DNA of 64,000 nucleotides from the NCBI GenBank assembly GCA_016584305.1, contig JACEEZ010016425.1, positions 297,513 to 361,512 of the forward strand, read 5' to 3'. Shown piece by piece: positions 60,703-64,000 of the stretch (position 1 is the stretch's first letter; each line of letters opens with the position of its first letter). The position numbers and the translations under genes are program-made. Source of the DNA: Chionoecetes opilio. Taxonomy: Eukaryota > Arthropoda > Malacostraca > Decapoda > Majidae. Below the pieces are notes generated by a model. That model saw only the letters and a list, made by a program, of their open reading frames with translations. It did no database searches and was not told where the DNA came from.

Positions 60703-60890
60703 GGGGTCCGGGACCCTGAGCTCTATAATAACTGGAGGGGCTATCTTTCTGCCCAGCGCCGCGCAGTTGTTGTGTTGCCACCAGGGCGGCGCTTTTGCAC
60801 TTGACGGCCATCTCGAGACACCATTCAGCCGCGGAAGTTGAACTGCTACCCTGTGTTTAAGGGAAAAATTATTCTTGAATTACAATCAAG

Positions 60891-60968
60891 ATGGTGCATT
60901 GTGCAGCCTACGGTTGCAAAAATGGGCACAAGAATACTTAAAAGAAAAATTGGGATAACGTTTCACAG
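60891..60968 (+). pseudogene. THAP-domain N-terminal exon, one frameshift
   Basis: ATG at 60891 gives MVHCAAYGCKNGHKNT before a stop. Dropping one base at about 60938 continues with LKRKIGITFHR, matching the THAP pattern C-A-[AV]-x-G-C followed by [IV]-[TS]-F-H-[RK]. The first two zinc ligands (the Cys pair in CAAYGC) are present; the Cys/His pair near the domain end is not. After CACAG at 60968 comes ATAAGC, which would be a donor if A were G, so the exon may have lost its splice site. THAP proteins bind specific DNA sites through a zinc-coordinated fold. Most likely a decayed transposase exon. Confidence 0.5.
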
Positions 60969-60999
60969 ATAAGCAAAGCCCCACTTGTCCTTTTTACCC

Positions 61000-61600
61000 C
61001 GAATATTGAGGAGTCGAAAATATATCTTGTTTCAGTAGATACACTGTTTCTGTCAACAGTTTGATATTGTCAGCATGTTACAGTGATATATCGGACACAT
61101 AAGTGCAGTGACCATATATATTTAAAAATCATGACTTCACTACTCATATATAGCCATATTTTGCTCGCTATTAATAATTGATGTTTAGCGGTAGGTTACT
61201 GCTTCTTTTCAACATGTCGTATGTTTTAAATATATGACATGGATGCATATATGCAAATCTAATAAACTGAAGCGTTTCAACCTAGTCTATATGTCAAATT
61301 AACTGGCAAGGGATAAATAAGTCCCCCGGATCAGTGTTAATAGGCTACAGTCTTAGGACGTAACTAGAGATGCTTGAATTGTTTGCATATAAAGCTGAAA
61401 TACATCAGGTTACTTTATCACACCAGTGTATGACTGTCACATACTTCGTTCTTTAGGTGGAAAAATTTTTTTAAAACCCATAAAAATATTTTGAACATTA
61501 TAGTCAGCACGATTTTGCGATCAATGCCTAATTTTCATTTCTACATATAAATTTCTACTCAAGTTATTTTCGCTCCGATAATGTGAATTTTCATATATAG
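61000..61600. other. interior of the THAP element; no gene
   Basis: AT-rich DNA without coding signal. Confidence 0.5.
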
Positions 61601-61612
61601 CTTGGTTTTAAC

Positions 61613-61737
61613 AATGAGAGAGAGAGAGAGAAAGAGAGAGAGGAGAGAGAGGAGAGAGAGAGAGATAGAGAGAAGAGAGAGAGGGGAAGGAGAGAGAGAG
61701 AGAGAAGGAGAGAGAGAGAGAGAGAGAAAAAAAAAAA
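61613..61737. repeat. (GA)n microsatellite
   Basis: GAGAGA with GGAGA interruptions, then an A-run, inside the THAP element. Confidence 0.95.
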
Positions 61738-62018
61738 TACTTCGATCAATACGACGCAATATTCTGACTACAAATACCTCAAAAAAGGTAATATTCGAAG
61801 CAGGTACTGGTATAGTAATATTTCATTTATCTTTTTTAATAAGGAATAACACATATAATTGTTAACGGAGGAAAGAAAAAACAAGCTGAGTGCAGCATTA
61901 AGGCTTTGGGACTATTGTGCGGTGCGCCGATGGTGTTTCAATATGGCTGCCCGAAGTCACGCGCTCCGAGAGGAGAGCGGCCCCCCCCAGTTCATATAGA
62001 GCTCAGTGGTCCAGACTA

Positions 62019-62405
62019 GAGTACCTGTATTATATAGAGTAGCGAAAACTGATTGTGGGCGCATCTTTGGGGCCAAGGCCTCCTCGTTCACCCAAGACCC
62101 GGGGGAAGTTCTCAAGGCATTACCCCGCAGTATATCATGTTATACATGATAAAGGATAGACTGTTCTCTTCGGAAATGCTTTTTTCTATAAGGGGATCAC
62201 ATAAAACATAGTAAAACACAAAAAAAGGTCATTATGAGACTCTGAAGAAATATGATGAAATTAACATCACTTAAACTCGTCGTCATGTATAACTTGGGGA
62301 CCGCTATAAGATGAGAATCATCAAGCAAATTTTAATTGCTTCCATTGACATTTCGTTTGCTATACATACAATAATACAATCAACATAGGTAATAAATAAT
62401 TGCTT
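62019..62405. other. no gene seen
   Basis: GC-moderate then AT-rich DNA without domain or internal match. Confidence 0.5.
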
Positions 62406-62495
62406 TCCCCTTCCTCTCTCTTCTCTCTCTCTCTTCTCTCTCTCTCCTCTTCCCTCTCTCTCTCTTATTTCCTAAACTCTCTCTCCTCCTCTAAT
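62406..62495. repeat. (CT)n microsatellite
   Basis: CTCTCT with TTCC and CCTAAA interruptions. Confidence 0.9.
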
Positions 62496-62730
62496 ATATA
62501 TGATTATTATTAGTATATATAATATATATATATATATAATAGATGTGATAAGATAAGCAAAGATGAGATAGAAGATAGATATAATATGATATATATATAT
62601 ATTAGTTTGTATATTATTATATATATATATATTTATATATACAATAAATAATAATCATATATATATATTATACAATATATAATATATATATAATAGATAG
62701 AGTATCTAATATATATAATTATTATATATA
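62496..62730. repeat. (TA)n-rich tract
   Basis: ATATAT with GATA, ATTA and AGATA interruptions. Confidence 0.9.
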
Positions 62731-63086
62731 AAAAGAGAGAGGAAGGGAGAGAGTAGAAAAGAGAGAGAGAGATATGAGAGACGAAGAGAGAGAGTGAATG
62801 AGAATTGGGTATAGAAGAGAGAAAGAGAGAGAGAGAAAAAAAAATTATAAAGTGTTTGGTTACTCTCTGTATTATCTTCACTCATATGCTTTCACTATCT
62901 TCATCTAGCTCCCTTCACGGGAGAAGGAGTTTGGGGGAGGGTGCCACACGTGGAGAGACAAAGGCCGAGACGAGACTCTCGTAGCCTGAGACTGATAGAG
63001 AGAGAAATGAGGAGACGAGCCCGAGCGAGAGAGAGACGAGAGAGGAGGAAAAGAGAGAGAGAGAGCGTCGGAGAGAGAGCGGGGGG
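62731..63086. repeat. (GA)n tracts flanking a short unique patch
   Basis: GAGAGA at 62733-62842 and 62995-63086, with unique sequence at 62845-62990 that shows no coding signal. Confidence 0.85.
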
Positions 63087-63770
63087 AGCAATTTTTTTTA
63101 GTTAACCTTAAGTACGTCCCGACCTTTTACATTCCTGATTTAATGCAATAAACTAGCATTTTACGATATATCAACAATACATCGTCACTTTTGTATCCCG
63201 TCAGCCGTTTTTTAAATAATCCCCAAACAAAATCGCAAATTCCCCAGTTTTCTCAAAAACCCAATTAAAAATTTTTTTTTTTTTTTCGGTATAAGGGTTT
63301 TTACCCAAATTTAAAAAATTTTTGGGGAAAAATTCCCGGTTTTTTCTTGGGTCCCTTCCAAAAAGGGGTTTTTAAAAACAGAAAAAGAAAATAAAGAGTG
63401 CCAAAATTAAAATTGGTTTTTTTTTTGACAAAAAAAAACCCTAAAAAAAATTTTTTGGGGGGGAAAATTAAAAAATAAAGATAAAAAAGGTTTGTGAAAA
63501 AGGGCTTAGGGTTTTTTTATTTTGGTTTTTTTTGTTTTTTTATATATCTTATGTTATGACTTACACACAACATACATACACTCACATATACTTCCCCCCC
63601 CATAGCAACCCTCCTTTCCCGTAACAAACAGATTGGTAGGGGGTTTTCTAAAGGGCAAGGGAAAAAAAAAGATTCAGTAAAGTTCAAACCAAATCCTCGC
63701 CCAGTAAAATTGGGCCCCACACATTGTCCACTCAAACAACATAAGATAAGATTATGTTTCTAGGGAAAAA
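63087..63770. other. no gene seen; homopolymer-rich, poor consensus
   Basis: Long T-, A-, G- and C-runs from about 63200 are typical of uncorrected base calls. Confidence 0.5.
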
Positions 63771-63965
63771 TTTAATTTCCCTTGGGGCCCAAAAACGAAA
63801 TTTTTTCATTTTTAATTTTGGGGTTTTATAGAAATAGATGTTTTTTAACAAATCCCAGCAATCTGAAATGGATATGACCTGTTAGTACCCTTTGTCCACT
63901 AACTAATTTGAATTTTCCCCACCCTTCTCGAAAATTTATGGCTAACAACGTTTTTTATAAAAGAA
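63771..63965 (-). mobile_element. TTAA-type MITE, copy 4 (degraded)
   Basis: GATATGACCTGTTAGTACCC and TTTGTCCACTAACTAATTTG match copy 3. The left end TAATTTCCCTTGGGGCCC is a corrupted terminus and the right end merges into the window edge. Confidence 0.5.
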
Positions 63966-64000
63966 ACTACCGCAAAGCCCCCCTCCGGGGGGCCCTTTTT

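Larger units (their letters stand above)
60703..62018 (+). mobile_element. degenerate inverted-repeat DNA transposon with a THAP-domain exon
   Basis: Ends match in inverse orientation over about 130 bp with substitutions. Left GGACC-CTGAGCTCTATAATAACTGG against right (reversed) GGACCACTGAGCTCTATATGAACTGG; inner left GGCCATCTCGAGACACCATT against right GCAGCCATATTGAAACACCAT. A THAP-like start (60891) sits just inside the left repeat. THAP domains are the DNA-binding modules of P-element-type and some other DNA transposases. No catalytic region is visible in the remaining 1 kb. Confidence 0.5.

Overview
The window looks like a repeat-rich metazoan nuclear genome, most likely an arthropod and probably a decapod crustacean. 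The evidence is indirect. Microsatellites are extremely dense (CA, GA, TC, TAC, ATT, CAC). SINEs, LINE fragments and cut-and-paste transposon remnants are many. The recognisable domains (MADF, THAP, C3HC4 RING, MULE-type transposase, KH) and the CR1/Jockey-like LINE fit an arthropod. Nothing bacterial or organellar is present, and I found no rRNA and no genuine tRNA gene.

1-21.8 kb is a mosaic of simple repeats and mobile-element remnants. It holds a Mutator-like element with a RING-domain transposase tail (396-1920), a 3.9 kb minisatellite of an 18-bp unit (5495-9395), two tRNA-derived SINE families, TTAA-bounded MITEs, an LTR-like insertion with its empty site still present next door (17186-18081), a Harbinger-like element carrying a MADF domain (18425-19328), and an 874-bp inverted-repeat element (19663-20536) inserted in an older interspersed repeat.

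21.9-55.8 kb is the main structure: a head-to-tail array of six related units of about 4.8 kb, the first and last incomplete. Each full unit carries, left to right, an apparently intronless minus-strand gene of about 471 codons, a CA microsatellite about 160 bp upstream of its ATG, about 0.8 kb of AT-rich spacer, a minus-strand LINE 3' fragment (LINE-B), a hAT-like MITE inserted in it, and a 21-bp minisatellite whose copy number differs between units. The predicted protein has two hydrophobic segments near the N terminus, a highly charged lysine-rich middle, and two C-terminal KH domains resembling those of vigilin. I know no described family with this architecture; it is the best candidate here for something new. 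Every copy carries indels, some of them clearly base-call or assembly errors, so I cannot say how many are functional. One unit holds a 6.9 kb LINE (LINE-A, 28402-35256) that the other units lack.

55.8-64 kb is again a mosaic: CR1-like repeat tails, a TTAA MITE, a 13-bp minisatellite, a second copy of the 874-bp element, a degenerate inverted-repeat element with a THAP-domain exon (60703-62018), and low-complexity sequence.

Several blocks (about 10.9-12.7 kb, 32.5-34.9 kb, 42.2-42.5 kb, 48.5-48.9 kb, 52.4-54.75 kb, 63.2-64 kb) have the homopolymer-rich look of unpolished consensus, and there are Ns at 21872 and 42321-42387. Frameshifts in those blocks should not be read as biological.
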